A stretch of DNA of 11,796 nt from Planctomycetota bacterium. Lineage in GTDB: Bacteria > Planctomycetota > PLA2 > JAEUHO01. Positions 1 to 7,315 of this stretch are shown one piece after another (the first letter of the stretch is position 1; each line of letters opens with the position of its first letter). The notes under the pieces were generated by a model. That model worked only from the letters and a program-made list of their open reading frames with translations, was not told where the DNA came from and did no database searches. The stretch lies in assembly GCA_024639415.1 (NCBI GenBank), contig JAHEIK010000079.1:1-11796 (forward strand). Direction: 5' to 3'. The position numbers and the translations under genes are program-made.

Positions 1-20
1 CGTGGACGCGATCTGCCGCA

Positions 21-38
21 GGCCCGGGCCGCCGGGCC
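21..38. other. GC-rich hairpin upstream of moaC
   Basis: GGCCCGG (21-27) and CCGGGCC (32-38) form a perfect 7-bp stem with a GCCG loop. Only a weak T-containing stretch (GGCTTGTCCCC) follows. It could be the terminator of a gene that ends left of the window, or just GC-rich spacer; no T-run supports classic intrinsic termination. Bases 1-109 hold no gene I can support. Confidence 0.35.
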
Positions 39-97
39 CGGCTTGTCCCCCGGGCCCCGTGCTCGCGCATCCCTCCCAGTTTGATCGGACCGCCGCG

Positions 98-103
98 TAC
101 GAT
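98..103 (+). promoter_or_regulatory. possible -10 element for moaC
   Basis: TACGAT resembles a sigma-70 -10 box. Standard spacing from it would place the transcription start on the A of the moaC ATG at 110, giving a leaderless message. TTGATC at 81-86 looks like a -35 box but lies only 11 bases away, too close to pair with it. Weak evidence. Confidence 0.2.
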
Positions 104-109
104 GAGGGG

Positions 110-631
110 ATGTCCAACGATTCGCCCACAGAGCGCCTGACACATCTCGACGAGCAGGGCCGTGCCCACATGGTCGACGTCTCCGCCAAGCCCGCCACGA
201 CGCGCCGCGCCGTGGCGGAGGGGCTGGTCCGGATGCAGGCGGCGACGCTGGGGCTGATCACCACGGGGCAGGTGCAGAAGGGGGACGCGCTGGCGGTAGC
301 CCGCATCGCGGGCATCCAAGGGGCCAAGCGGGCGGCGGATCTCATCCCGCTCTGCCATCCGGTGCGGCTGGACAAGGTGCGCGTGAGCCTCGAGCCCGAG
401 GGCGAGGACGCCGTGCGCATCGAGGTCGAGGCGATCGCCTACGACCGGACCGGGATCGAAATGGAAGCGCTCTGCGCCGTGAGCGCCGCCGCGCTGGCGC
501 TCTACGACATGATCAAGGGGGCGGACCGCTCGGCCTGCATCGAGTCTGTGCGGCTGCTGTCCAAGACAGGCGGCCGCTCGGGTACGTGGGAGCGCGGCGC
601 CGCCGCCCAGGAGGGGGAGCCGGAGGCATGA
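110..631 (+). CDS. moaC: cyclic pyranopterin monophosphate synthase MoaC
   Basis: MoaC acts in the cytoplasm in the first step of molybdenum cofactor synthesis, turning the MoaA product (3',8-cyclo-7,8-dihydro-GTP) into cyclic pyranopterin monophosphate. The 173-residue product has the family hallmarks in order: LTHLDEQGRAHMVDVSAKP near the N-terminus, the conserved region ending in LIPLCHP, then YDRTGIEMEAL and LYDMIKGAD. D133 and K136 of that last motif match the catalytic D128/K131 of the E. coli enzyme. Length is usual for the family (about 160). The ATG at 110 is chosen because homology begins a few residues after it. GAGGGG touches this ATG with no spacer, so it is not a normal ribosome binding site, and the upstream in-frame GTG at 2 would add a low-complexity leader. 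The gene overlaps asd by four bases (ATGA), implying co-translation, although the two pathways are unrelated. Confidence 0.95.
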   Translation: MSNDSPTERLTHLDEQGRAHMVDVSAKPATTRRAVAEGLVRMQAATLGLITTGQVQKGDALAVARIAGIQGAKRAADLIPLCHPVRLDKVRVSLEPEGEDAVRIEVEAIAYDRTGIEMEALCAVSAAALALYDMIKGADRSACIESVRLLSKTGGRSGTWERGAAAQEGEPEA

Positions 632-1644
632 GCTACCGCGTTGCCATTGCCGGAGCGACCGGCGTCGTCGGTCAGGAGTTCCTGCGCGTGCTCGAGCAGC
701 GTGCGTTCCCGATCGCGGAGCTGCGCCTGCTTGCGTCGGCTCGCTCCGCGGGCAAGCCCATCGAGTTCGGCGGACAGGAGCACGTCGTCGAGGATCTCGC
801 GACCGCCTCCTTCGAGGGTGTCGACGTAGCATTCTTCTCGGCCGGATCGGACCAGCAGGCCCACGCGCGGCGTGCCGCTGCGGAGGGTGCCCTCGTCGTG
901 GACAACAGCTCCGCGTTCCGCATGGACCCTGACGTTCCGCTCGTGGTGCCCGAGGTCAACGCCGCGGCCGGCCGTGCCCACAAGGGCCTGATCGCCAACC
1001 CGAACTGCTCGACGATCATTCTCGTGGTCGTGCTGGCACCTCTCGAGGCCCAGGCGCGCATCCGCAGGATCGTGGTCTCCACCTACCAGGCGGTCTCCGG
1101 TTCGGGTGCCGCTGCCGTAGCCGAGCTGACCCAGCAGGCCGAGGCGGCCCGCGAGGGTCGCCCGCTGCAGGCCGAGGTCTACCCCGCGCCGATCCACGCC
1201 AACGTGATCCCCTTCGTCCAGGCCTTCGCCGAGGACGACATCACCACCGAGGAGTGGAAGATGGTCAAGGAGACGCGGCGGATCCTTGAACGCCCTGACT
1301 TGGCCATCAGCGCGACCTGCGTCCGCGTGCCTGTCCTGCGGGCCCACAGCGAAGCTGTGAACATCGAGTTCGAGCGCGAGGTGAGCCCCGACGAGGTCCG
1401 TGCCTGGCTGGCCGAGGCGCCCGGCGTGCGCGTGGTGGACGACCCGGCCGCCCTCTCGTTCCCGACGCCGGCGGACGCGCAGGACGGCGACGACGTGCTG
1501 GTCGGTCGGATCCGGCGCGATCCCGGCAATCCCAAGGCCGTGGACCTGTGGCTCACGGGCGACCAGCTCCGCAAGGGCGCAGCGCTCAACGCGGTCCAGA
1601 TTGCCGAAAGTGTGCTCGGAGTGGGGGCGGCGGCGCGTCCCTGA
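628..1644 (+). CDS. asd: aspartate-semialdehyde dehydrogenase
   Basis: Asd reduces aspartyl-4-phosphate to aspartate-4-semialdehyde with NADPH. The product feeds lysine, diaminopimelate, methionine and threonine synthesis, so it matters for peptidoglycan. The 338-residue protein begins with the nucleotide-binding GATGVVGQEFLRVLE segment, followed by FFSAGSDQQA, DNSSAFRMDPDVPLVVPEVN and the active-site motif NPNCST with the nucleophile at C127. STYQAVSGSG, HANVIPFV and WKMVKETRRIL follow, then VLRAHSE with the likely catalytic base H240. Length and motif order are normal for the family. The ATG at 628 is preferred over the in-frame ATG at 586 because the Rossmann strand starts right after it and GGAGG lies just upstream (622-626). 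The start overlaps the moaC stop. No clear terminator follows. Confidence 0.96.
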   Translation: MSYRVAIAGATGVVGQEFLRVLEQRAFPIAELRLLASARSAGKPIEFGGQEHVVEDLATASFEGVDVAFFSAGSDQQAHARRAAAEGALVVDNSSAFRMDPDVPLVVPEVNAAAGRAHKGLIANPNCSTIILVVVLAPLEAQARIRRIVVSTYQAVSGSGAAAVAELTQQAEAAREGRPLQAEVYPAPIHANVIPFVQAFAEDDITTEEWKMVKETRRILERPDLAISATCVRVPVLRAHSEAVNIEFEREVSPDEVRAWLAEAPGVRVVDDPAALSFPTPADAQDGDDVLVGRIRRDPGNPKAVDLWLTGDQLRKGAALNAVQIAESVLGVGAAARP

Positions 1645-1683
1645 GGGGCGCGTAAGACGTTGTTTGCCCAACACTTGTGCGAA

Positions 1684-1734
1684 GTCTGGCGCAAGGCGCG
1701 AGGCTGCCTGTACCTTCTTTCGGGCTAGGGAGCC
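1684..1734 (+). promoter_or_regulatory. candidate promoter region for accB-accC
   Basis: GTCTGGCG (1684-1691) is followed after 19 bases by TACCTTCT (1711-1718) and, after 8 more, by AGGGAGCC (1727-1734). The same three blocks with nearly the same spacing recur at 5821-5870, ahead of the SDR gene at 5925. TACCTT fits a TAnnnT -10 box, which would put the transcription start near 1723 and give a leader of about 49 bases. The -35 region is far from TTGACA, so an activator or a different sigma factor is possible. The rest of this 127-base gap shows no gene. Confidence 0.45.
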
Positions 1735-1746
1735 CCAGTCGATGAG

Positions 1747-1762
1747 CGCGGATCGATCCGCG
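1747..1762. promoter_or_regulatory. 16-base perfect palindrome next to accB ribosome binding site
   Basis: CGCGGATCGATCCGCG is a perfect inverted repeat. Directly after it, AGGAGG (1763-1768) is the accB Shine-Dalgarno sequence, 3 bases before the ATG. It can act as DNA (a dimeric repressor site) or as RNA (a 6-bp stem CGCGGA/TCCGCG with a TCGA loop). Either would place control of accB expression at this point. The palindrome is seen directly; its role is inferred. Confidence 0.5.
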
Positions 1763-1771
1763 AGGAGGCGC

Positions 1772-2260
1772 ATGGACCAACGCGAGCTCAAGAAGCTCGT
1801 CCAGCTGATGAATGACAACGGTCTCATCGAGCTGGAAATCGAGCGCGAGGGTGAGCGCCTCCACCTGCGCAAGGCGGAGCCGCCTGGAACCACACCGCCG
1901 CTTGTGCACATGAGCGGTATGGGCATGGCTGGTGGTGGTGTGGCGATGCCCATGGCCGGCCAGATGCCCGTCACCATGCCGCAGCCCGATGCGGCTGAGG
2001 CGGAAGCGGCACCGGATCCCTCGCTGAAGGAGATCCGGTCGCCGATGGTCGGCACCTTCTATCGGCGGCCCAGCCCCGATTCCGACGCGTACGTGGAGAT
2101 CGGGGCCAACGTCGATGACGAGACGATCGTCTGCATCGTCGAGGCCATGAAGGTCAACAACGAGATCAAGGCGGAGCTGGACGGCGAGATCGTCGAGATC
2201 CTCGCGGAAGACGGGCACCCGGTCGAGTTCGACCAGCCGCTCTTCCGCGTGCGGGTCTGA
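1772..2260 (+). CDS. accB: biotin carboxyl carrier protein of acetyl-CoA carboxylase
   Basis: This is the carrier subunit: biotin on one lysine takes CO2 from biotin carboxylase and passes it to the carboxyltransferase to form malonyl-CoA for fatty-acid synthesis. The 162-residue protein has the AccB layout. An N-terminal charged segment (residues 1-30, with DQRELKKLVQLMNDNGLIEL) is followed by a flexible Met/Gly/Pro/Ala-rich linker (about 40-80) and a C-terminal biotinyl domain. There IRSPMVGTFYRRPSPDS leads to the biotinylation motif VEAMKVNNEI, with the acceptor at K127. The ATG at 1772 has AGGAGG 3 bases upstream and matches the usual AccB N-terminus. An in-frame ATG at 1742 would add 10 residues and read through the palindrome, so it is less likely. 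accC follows after 33 bases, the usual pair. Confidence 0.96.
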   Translation: MDQRELKKLVQLMNDNGLIELEIEREGERLHLRKAEPPGTTPPLVHMSGMGMAGGGVAMPMAGQMPVTMPQPDAAEAEAAPDPSLKEIRSPMVGTFYRRPSPDSDAYVEIGANVDDETIVCIVEAMKVNNEIKAELDGEIVEILAEDGHPVEFDQPLFRVRV

Positions 2261-2293
2261 CGCCGTACAGCGCGCGACGAAGGCCGGCGACCC

Positions 2294-3634
2294 ATGATCA
2301 GTCGATTGCTCATCGCGAACCGGGGCGAGATCGCGCTGCGGATCATCCGCGCCTGCAACGAACTCGACATCGAGAGCGTGGTGGTCTACTCGCAGGGCGA
2401 CGCGGGAGCCCCGTACCTCGAACTCGCCGATGAGGCGATCTGCATCGGACCGGCTCCGAGCGCGCAGAGCTACCTCTCGATCCCGACGATCATCTCGGCC
2501 GCCGAGATCGCGAACGTCGACGCCGTGCATCCCGGCTACGGCTTCCTGGCTGAGAACGCGCACTTCGCCGAGGTCTGCCGCGCGAACAACATCGAGTTCG
2601 TGGGACCCGACGAGGAGACGATCCGCAAGGTCGGAGACAAGGCCGAGGCGAAGATCTCGGCGAAAGCCGCGGGTATCCCCGTCGTCGAAGGCAGCGACGG
2701 TCCGGTGGAGTCGGAAGCCGAGGCGCTCGAGGTGGCCCGCAAGGCGGGCTACCCGGTGCTCATCAAGGCCGTCAGCGGAGGCGGTGGCCGCGGCATGCGC
2801 ATCGCGCACAACGACATCTCGCTCCAAGCGAACATCCAGACGGCTCGTGCAGAGGCCGAGATCGCCTTCGGGGACCCCTCCGTCTACATCGAGAAGTACC
2901 TGGAGGACCCGCGGCACGTGGAGATCCAGATCCTGGCCGACCGCAAGGGCGACTGCATCTACCTGGGCGAGCGCGACTGCTCGGTACAGCGCCGCCACCA
3001 GAAGGTGATCGAAGAGGGCCCCAGCCCCGCCGTCTCGAGCGCCGATGCTGCGAAGATGGGCCGGGCCGCCGTCAAGCTCTGCAAGTCGGTGGGCTACCAC
3101 GGCGCCGGCACGGTCGAGTTCCTGTACGACGGCAAGAAGTTCTACTTCATGGAGTTGAACGCCCGCATCCAGGTCGAGCATCCGGTCACGGAGCTCATCT
3201 GCGGCGTCGACCTCATCAAGGAGCAGATCAAGATCGCCGGGGGTGCCACCCTCAGCCACAAGCAGACCCAGGTACGGCCCAAGGGCCACGCGATCGAGTG
3301 CCGCATCAATGCGGAAGATCCCGACAACAACTTCGCGCCGTCTCCCGGCACGGTGACGAAGTGCATCGTGCCGGGCGGGCCCGGCGTGCGGGTCGACTCC
3401 CACGTCTGCGCCGGCTATCGCATCCCTCCGAACTACGACAGCATGATCGGCAAGCTGCTCGTCTGGGCCGATACGCGTGAAGAGGCCATCGTCCGCATGC
3501 GCCGGGCGCTGGACGAGTACGTCATCGAGGGTGTCAAGACCAACATCTCGCTGCACCGCCGCATCCTGCGCAACGCGTACTTCGTGCGCGGCGAGTACAC
3601 CACCAGCTTCCTCGACGAGATGCTGTCGGCCTAG
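2294..3634 (+). CDS. accC: biotin carboxylase subunit of acetyl-CoA carboxylase
   Basis: AccC uses ATP and bicarbonate to carboxylate the biotin on AccB. The 446-residue length equals the usual AccC length. The N-terminal domain opens with RLLIANRGEIALRIIRAC and contains HPGYGFLAENAHFAEVC. The ATP-grasp domain has the glycine-rich loop GGGGRGMRIA and EKYLEDPRHVEIQILAD. RDCSVQRRHQKVIEE and MELNARIQVEHPVTE follow; E287, N289 and R291 match E. coli E288, N290 and R292. The motif has Ala where Thr is common (NTR), a mild change. The C-terminal part has GHAIECRINAEDP and NYDSMIGKLLVW. GAAGG (2279-2283) lies 10 bases before the ATG. The stop overlaps the ribosome binding site of the next gene, so translation of a sugar-nucleotide gene is probably linked to accBC. 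Confidence 0.97.
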   Translation: MISRLLIANRGEIALRIIRACNELDIESVVVYSQGDAGAPYLELADEAICIGPAPSAQSYLSIPTIISAAEIANVDAVHPGYGFLAENAHFAEVCRANNIEFVGPDEETIRKVGDKAEAKISAKAAGIPVVEGSDGPVESEAEALEVARKAGYPVLIKAVSGGGGRGMRIAHNDISLQANIQTARAEAEIAFGDPSVYIEKYLEDPRHVEIQILADRKGDCIYLGERDCSVQRRHQKVIEEGPSPAVSSADAAKMGRAAVKLCKSVGYHGAGTVEFLYDGKKFYFMELNARIQVEHPVTELICGVDLIKEQIKIAGGATLSHKQTQVRPKGHAIECRINAEDPDNNFAPSPGTVTKCIVPGGPGVRVDSHVCAGYRIPPNYDSMIGKLLVWADTREEAIVRMRRALDEYVIEGVKTNISLHRRILRNAYFVRGEYTTSFLDEMLSA

Positions 3635-3638
3635 GAGG
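3633..3638 (+). promoter_or_regulatory. ribosome binding site of the UDP-glucuronate decarboxylase gene
   Basis: AGGAGG overlaps the last two bases of the accC TAG stop and lies 4 bases before the ATG at 3643. This supports that start and suggests that ribosomes ending accC can start the next gene. Confidence 0.7.
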
Positions 3639-3642
3639 GCCC

Positions 3643-4622
<980 letters not shown>

Positions 4623-4623
<1 letters not shown>

Positions 4624-5822
4624 TGGCTGCCGCGCGGCGACGAGGTGCGGGGCCGCGGCGCGGCCGTGGGCGCGGACCGTGGATCGCGGTTGCAGGGACG
4701 CGACCCAACTACGTCAAGTTGGCGCCTCTCGTGCGTGCCGCAGCAGCGCGTGGACGCGAGCTGCAGTGGATCGACACGGGACAGCACACCGCGCGTGCCC
4801 TCTCGGCGGGTATGACCGAGGATCTGTGCCTGCCGGAGCCGTGCGTTCGCCTGCGGGCGCCCCGTACGCGACGCATCGAGCGCCTGGCGCAGGCGCTGAG
4901 GCGGGAGTTCGAGGCGCGCGGGCCGTCCCTCGTCGTCGTAGTGGGGGACGTGGACTCCACGCTGGCGGGTGCGCTCGCTGCTTGGCGGCTGGATCTGCCC
5001 CTGGCGCACGTCGAAGCCGGGCTGCGTTCGTACGAGCGGGGCATGCCCGAGGAGCGCAACCGTGTCGTGGTGGATTCGATCAGCGATCGGCTCTACCTGA
5101 GCGAGCCGCAGGCGCAGGCGAACCTGGACCGCGAGGGGTTCGCCCGCGCGCGGATGCGCAAGTCAGGCAACGTGATGGCGGACGCCCTCTGGGCTCTCTG
5201 GCCACGCATCGAAGCCGCTGCCGAGCGCTGGGCGGCCAAGTGGACGTGGGGCGGCTACGTCGTAGCGACCTTGCACCGACAGGCGAACGTCGACGACCCG
5301 AGGCGCCTCTCCGCCTACGCCAGGTCTCTCACCCGGATCGCAAGTCACATCCCTGTGGTGTTCCCCGTGCATCCCCGCACGCGCAAGCGACTCGCGGCGC
5401 TCGGCCTGCTCCAGGATCTGAGACGTGCCCGGGTCCGCGTCGGGCCGCCGCGTCCCTATCTCGACTTCCTCGGGCTTGTCCGGGCCAGCATGGCAGTCAT
5501 CACGGATTCCGGCGGGCTCCAGGTGGAGGCCGCGTTGCTCGGGCTGCCGTGCGTCGTGGCGCGACGCAAGACCGAGCACGAACTCGTGCTCACGCACGGT
5601 CGCACACTGGTCGCGGGGACGGACCCCCGGCGGCTCTACCGGGCCTTCGCTCGCGTGTTCGACCTGCCGGCGCCCGCCGGGCGGCGACCGCGCGCCTGGG
5701 ACGGCCATGCGGCGGAGCGGATCGTGGACGATTGGTGCCGTGGATTCCAGCGCCCGCAGCGTCTCCCAGCCCCTGACAATAAGCTTCTGCGGGCGGCGGA
5801 TGTCTCTCCTGACGCGATTTGA
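4623..5822 (+). CDS. wecB: UDP-N-acetylglucosamine 2-epimerase (non-hydrolysing type)
   Basis: WecB/MnaA enzymes interconvert UDP-GlcNAc and UDP-ManNAc, a step toward ManNAc-type sugars in envelope polymers. The 399-residue protein shows the GT-B-like family motifs in order: AVAGTRPNYVKLAPL (compare GTRPEAIKMAP), DTGQH, VVVGDVDST, HVEAGLRSY with E131, and PEERNR with E144. THE HRxxN site is ATLHRQAN (H218), then PVHPRTRKRL and ITDSGGLQVEAALLGLPCVV. E131, E144 and H218 correspond to E. coli E117, E131 and H213. The variant GTRPNY in place of GTRPEA and a divergent nucleotide-binding end (RRKTEHEL rather than TTERPE) suggest a distant subgroup, so the exact substrate could differ. The first 18 residues are an unusual Arg/Gly/Ala-rich stretch with seven arginines; no alternative start was found between it and the fold. 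The start overlaps the preceding stop as TGATG. Confidence 0.86.
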
Positions 5823-5870
5823 CTGGGGTTTTCGGGGTCTCTGGTCTACCTTCTCGCACCCTGGGGAGCC
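5821..5870 (+). promoter_or_regulatory. candidate promoter region of the SDR gene
   Basis: GACTGGGG (5821-5828), TACCTTCT (5847-5854) and GGGGAGCC (5863-5870) repeat the three-block arrangement found before accB, with an 18-base rather than 19-base first spacer and an identical 8-base second spacer. With TACCTT as -10, transcription would start near 5859, giving a leader of about 66 bases. TTGACT at 5819-5824 looks like a -35 box but is 22 bases from TACCTT, longer than sigma-70 normally accepts. Confidence 0.45.
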
Positions 5871-5880
5871 TACGCCCGGA

Positions 5881-5897
5881 CCACGCTCGTTGCGTGG
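5881..5897 (+). other. hairpin in the SDR gene leader
   Basis: CCACGC (5881-5886) and GCGTGG (5892-5897) form a perfect 6-bp stem with a TCGTT loop, inside the proposed 5' leader and 27 bases before the start codon. No T-run follows, so it is not a terminator. Its role is unknown. Confidence 0.35.
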
Positions 5898-5924
5898 CGG
5901 AGAGGCCCCTGCTGCGGAGCACGC

Positions 5925-6893
5925 ATGGCGAAGTACCTCGTGACGGGAGGGGCCGGTTTCCTCGGCTCCAACATCGTCGAATCCCTCGTGGCCAACGGTG
6001 ACAAGGTCATCGTCTACGACGACTTCTCGACCGGCTCGAAGAAGAACGTCCAGGACTACAAGCAGACCGAGGTGCGTGTCGTCGAGGGCGACGTCTGCGA
6101 CGAGAAGCTGATGCGCAAGGCGGCTCGCGGCTGTGACTACCTGCTGCATCTGGCCGGCCGCGCCGGCGTCGAGGGCTCCGTCAAGAACCCTGATGCGACG
6201 CTGAAGGTCGGCTTCGAGGGCACGCTGAATGCCCTGACGGCGGCGCGCGACCTGAAGGTCAAGCGCTTCATCTACGCCTCCTCGTGTGCGGTCTACGGCG
6301 AGAGCCCCGTGCTGCCCAAGGAAGAGACGATGCTCGCCTCTCCCTACAACCCGTACGGTGCCGCAATGCTCATCGGCGAGGAGCTCTCGCGCGTCTTCTA
6401 CGCGACGTACCGGCTCGAGACCGTCTGCCTGCGCCTCTTCAACGTCTACGGTCCGCGCCAGAGTCACGTCGGCCCGTCGTCCAGCGTGATCAGCCGCTTC
6501 TGCGCCGCCATCCTCAAGGGCGAGAAGGCTGAGATCTTCGGCGATGGCAAGCAGTCGCGCGACTTCGTCTACATCAGCGACGTCGTAGAGGCGTTCCGGC
6601 TCGCCTGCACCGCACCCAAGGCCGAGGGCGAAGTGTTCAACATCGCCTCCGGCAGCCGCATGAGCGTCGGCGGTCTCCTCAGCGGCTTCACGCAGCTGCT
6701 CGAGAAGGAGATCCTCGCCGACACCAAGGAGGCCCGCCCCTCCGACGTGCGCCACAGCCTCGCGGACATCCTCAAGGCGCAGGAAGTGCTCGGCTACCGC
6801 CCGCGCGTGACGATCGCCGAGGGCCTGGCCAAGTCCTTGCTTTGGTACAAGAAGAACCTCGGCAAGGAACTCAAGGGCGCCCCGAGGTTGTAG
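5925..6893 (+). CDS. NAD-dependent epimerase/dehydratase-like SDR protein lacking the catalytic lysine
   Basis: This 322-residue extended SDR resembles UDP-glucose/UDP-GlcNAc 4-epimerases. It has a Rossmann motif at residues 4-15 (YLVTGGAGFLGSN), YDDFSTGSKKNV for NAD discrimination, the conserved LLHLAGRAGVEGSVKNP segment, and ASSCAVYGE with S120 as the likely catalytic serine. RLFNVYGPRQ and IFGDGKQSRDFVYISDVV follow. The active-site motif should read YxxxK, but here it is Y144-G-A-A-M148: the lysine that binds the nicotinamide ribose and tunes the tyrosine is methionine. The codon is a plain ATG in an intact frame, so a frameshift is not the cause. The protein may be inactive, regulatory, or use another residue. 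GGAG (5916-5919) lies 5 bases before the ATG. It sits between wecB and glycosyltransferase genes, which suggests a sugar-nucleotide role; the substrate cannot be named. Confidence 0.85.
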   Translation: MAKYLVTGGAGFLGSNIVESLVANGDKVIVYDDFSTGSKKNVQDYKQTEVRVVEGDVCDEKLMRKAARGCDYLLHLAGRAGVEGSVKNPDATLKVGFEGTLNALTAARDLKVKRFIYASSCAVYGESPVLPKEETMLASPYNPYGAAMLIGEELSRVFYATYRLETVCLRLFNVYGPRQSHVGPSSSVISRFCAAILKGEKAEIFGDGKQSRDFVYISDVVEAFRLACTAPKAEGEVFNIASGSRMSVGGLLSGFTQLLEKEILADTKEARPSDVRHSLADILKAQEVLGYRPRVTIAEGLAKSLLWYKKNLGKELKGAPRL

Positions 6894-6950
6894 CCATACG
6901 TACGCCGGGCGATGCCATCGCGTAGCTGGGCTCCAACTCGGCGCCGCATG

Positions 6951-6974
6951 CTCAACGTGCAGGAAGCACGCCTC
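6951..6974. repeat. 24-base direct repeat, copy 1
   Basis: This block begins CTCAACGTGCAGG and ends GCACGCCTC; it recurs without change at 7092-7115. Its core CGTGC-AGGAA-GCACG can fold as a 5-bp stem with a 5-base loop. Neighbouring segments also match between the copies (6908-6922 with 7050-7064, and 7004-7026 with 7144-7166), so the whole block seems to be a diverged tandem duplication. Confidence 0.8.
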
Positions 6975-7091
6975 CACTGCGCCGCCTCGTCGTAGCTCCA
7001 GCCCGCTTCGGCCTCCCCCGGCTCGGGTCCATAGGGCGCGTGTATGCCCGGCGATCCTCTCGCGGCGCCGGGGCCCGGCTCGCAATCCCGC

Positions 7092-7115
7092 CTCAACGTG
7101 CAGGAAGCACGCCTC
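7092..7115. repeat. 24-base direct repeat, copy 2
   Basis: This is an exact second copy of 6951-6974, 141 bases downstream. It is followed at once by a 7-bp hairpin that copy 1 lacks. On the opposite strand both copies would read EACFLHVE in one frame, but I see no gene to support that reading. Confidence 0.8.
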
Positions 7116-7132
7116 GGCGAGATGGCTCGCCG
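7115..7132. other. 7-bp hairpin after repeat copy 2
   Basis: CGGCGAG (7115-7121) pairs perfectly with CTCGCCG (7126-7132) around an ATGG loop. There is no T-run after it, so it looks like a repeat-associated structure, not a terminator. Confidence 0.4.
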
Positions 7133-7178
7133 TGCCTCCGGCTCGCTTCGGTCTCCCCGGGCTCGGACTGCGGAAATC

Positions 7179-7202
7179 GGGGGACGGGAGTCGGGGCTCG
7201 GG
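7179..7202 (+). other. G-quadruplex-type motif
   Basis: Four runs of three or more G (7179-7183, 7186-7188, 7193-7196, 7200-7202) are separated by loops of 2, 4 and 3 bases, which satisfies the usual G3+N1-7 rule on the + strand. The surrounding GGGAGTCGGGG and CGGGAATCGG pattern is a simple-repeat-like series. It lies about 115 bases before the membrane protein gene. Confidence 0.45.
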
Positions 7203-7293
7203 AATCGGCTTTCGGGGACGTGGGACGAGGCGGCGATTCGGGCGCCCGGGGAAATGGTGCTGAGGTGAACCCGCCCGGGGCGGGAGCCGACCT

Positions 7294-7315
7294 GTGAGGG
7301 AAGGACTGCCCTCAC
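7294..7315 (+). promoter_or_regulatory. hairpin enclosing the ribosome binding site of the membrane protein gene
   Basis: GTGAGGG (7294-7300) and CCCTCAC (7309-7315) form a perfect 7-bp stem. The 8-base loop AAGGACTG presents AAGGA, and the GTG start follows the stem with no gap. AAGGA (7301-7305) is 10 bases from the GTG, a usable distance, but the stem would crowd the start codon. It may therefore limit or regulate translation. Confidence 0.5.

Larger units (their letters stand above)
6894..7315. other. 422-base intergenic region with repeats and structure
   Basis: No convincing gene lies here: the open frames run through repeats and match no family I know. The region holds a diverged tandem duplication (about 6908-7170, period about 141 bases), a small hairpin GCGAT/ATCGC at 6909-6921, a 7-bp hairpin at 7115-7132, a G-tract cluster from 7179 and the ribosome-binding-site hairpin of the next gene. 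No T-run terminator or clear sigma-70 promoter was found. Confidence 0.6.

Noticed and set aside
1..71. Possible divergent minus-strand gene starting at 69-71 with GGGAGGG before its ATG
   Set aside because: The 23 visible codons are Arg/Gly/Pro/Ala-rich and cover the GC hairpin; the purine run touches the ATG with no spacer.
7040..7297. Short + strand frames inside the 6894-7315 gap
   Set aside because: They run through the tandem repeat and G-rich stretch, have no good ribosome binding site and look like translated repeat.
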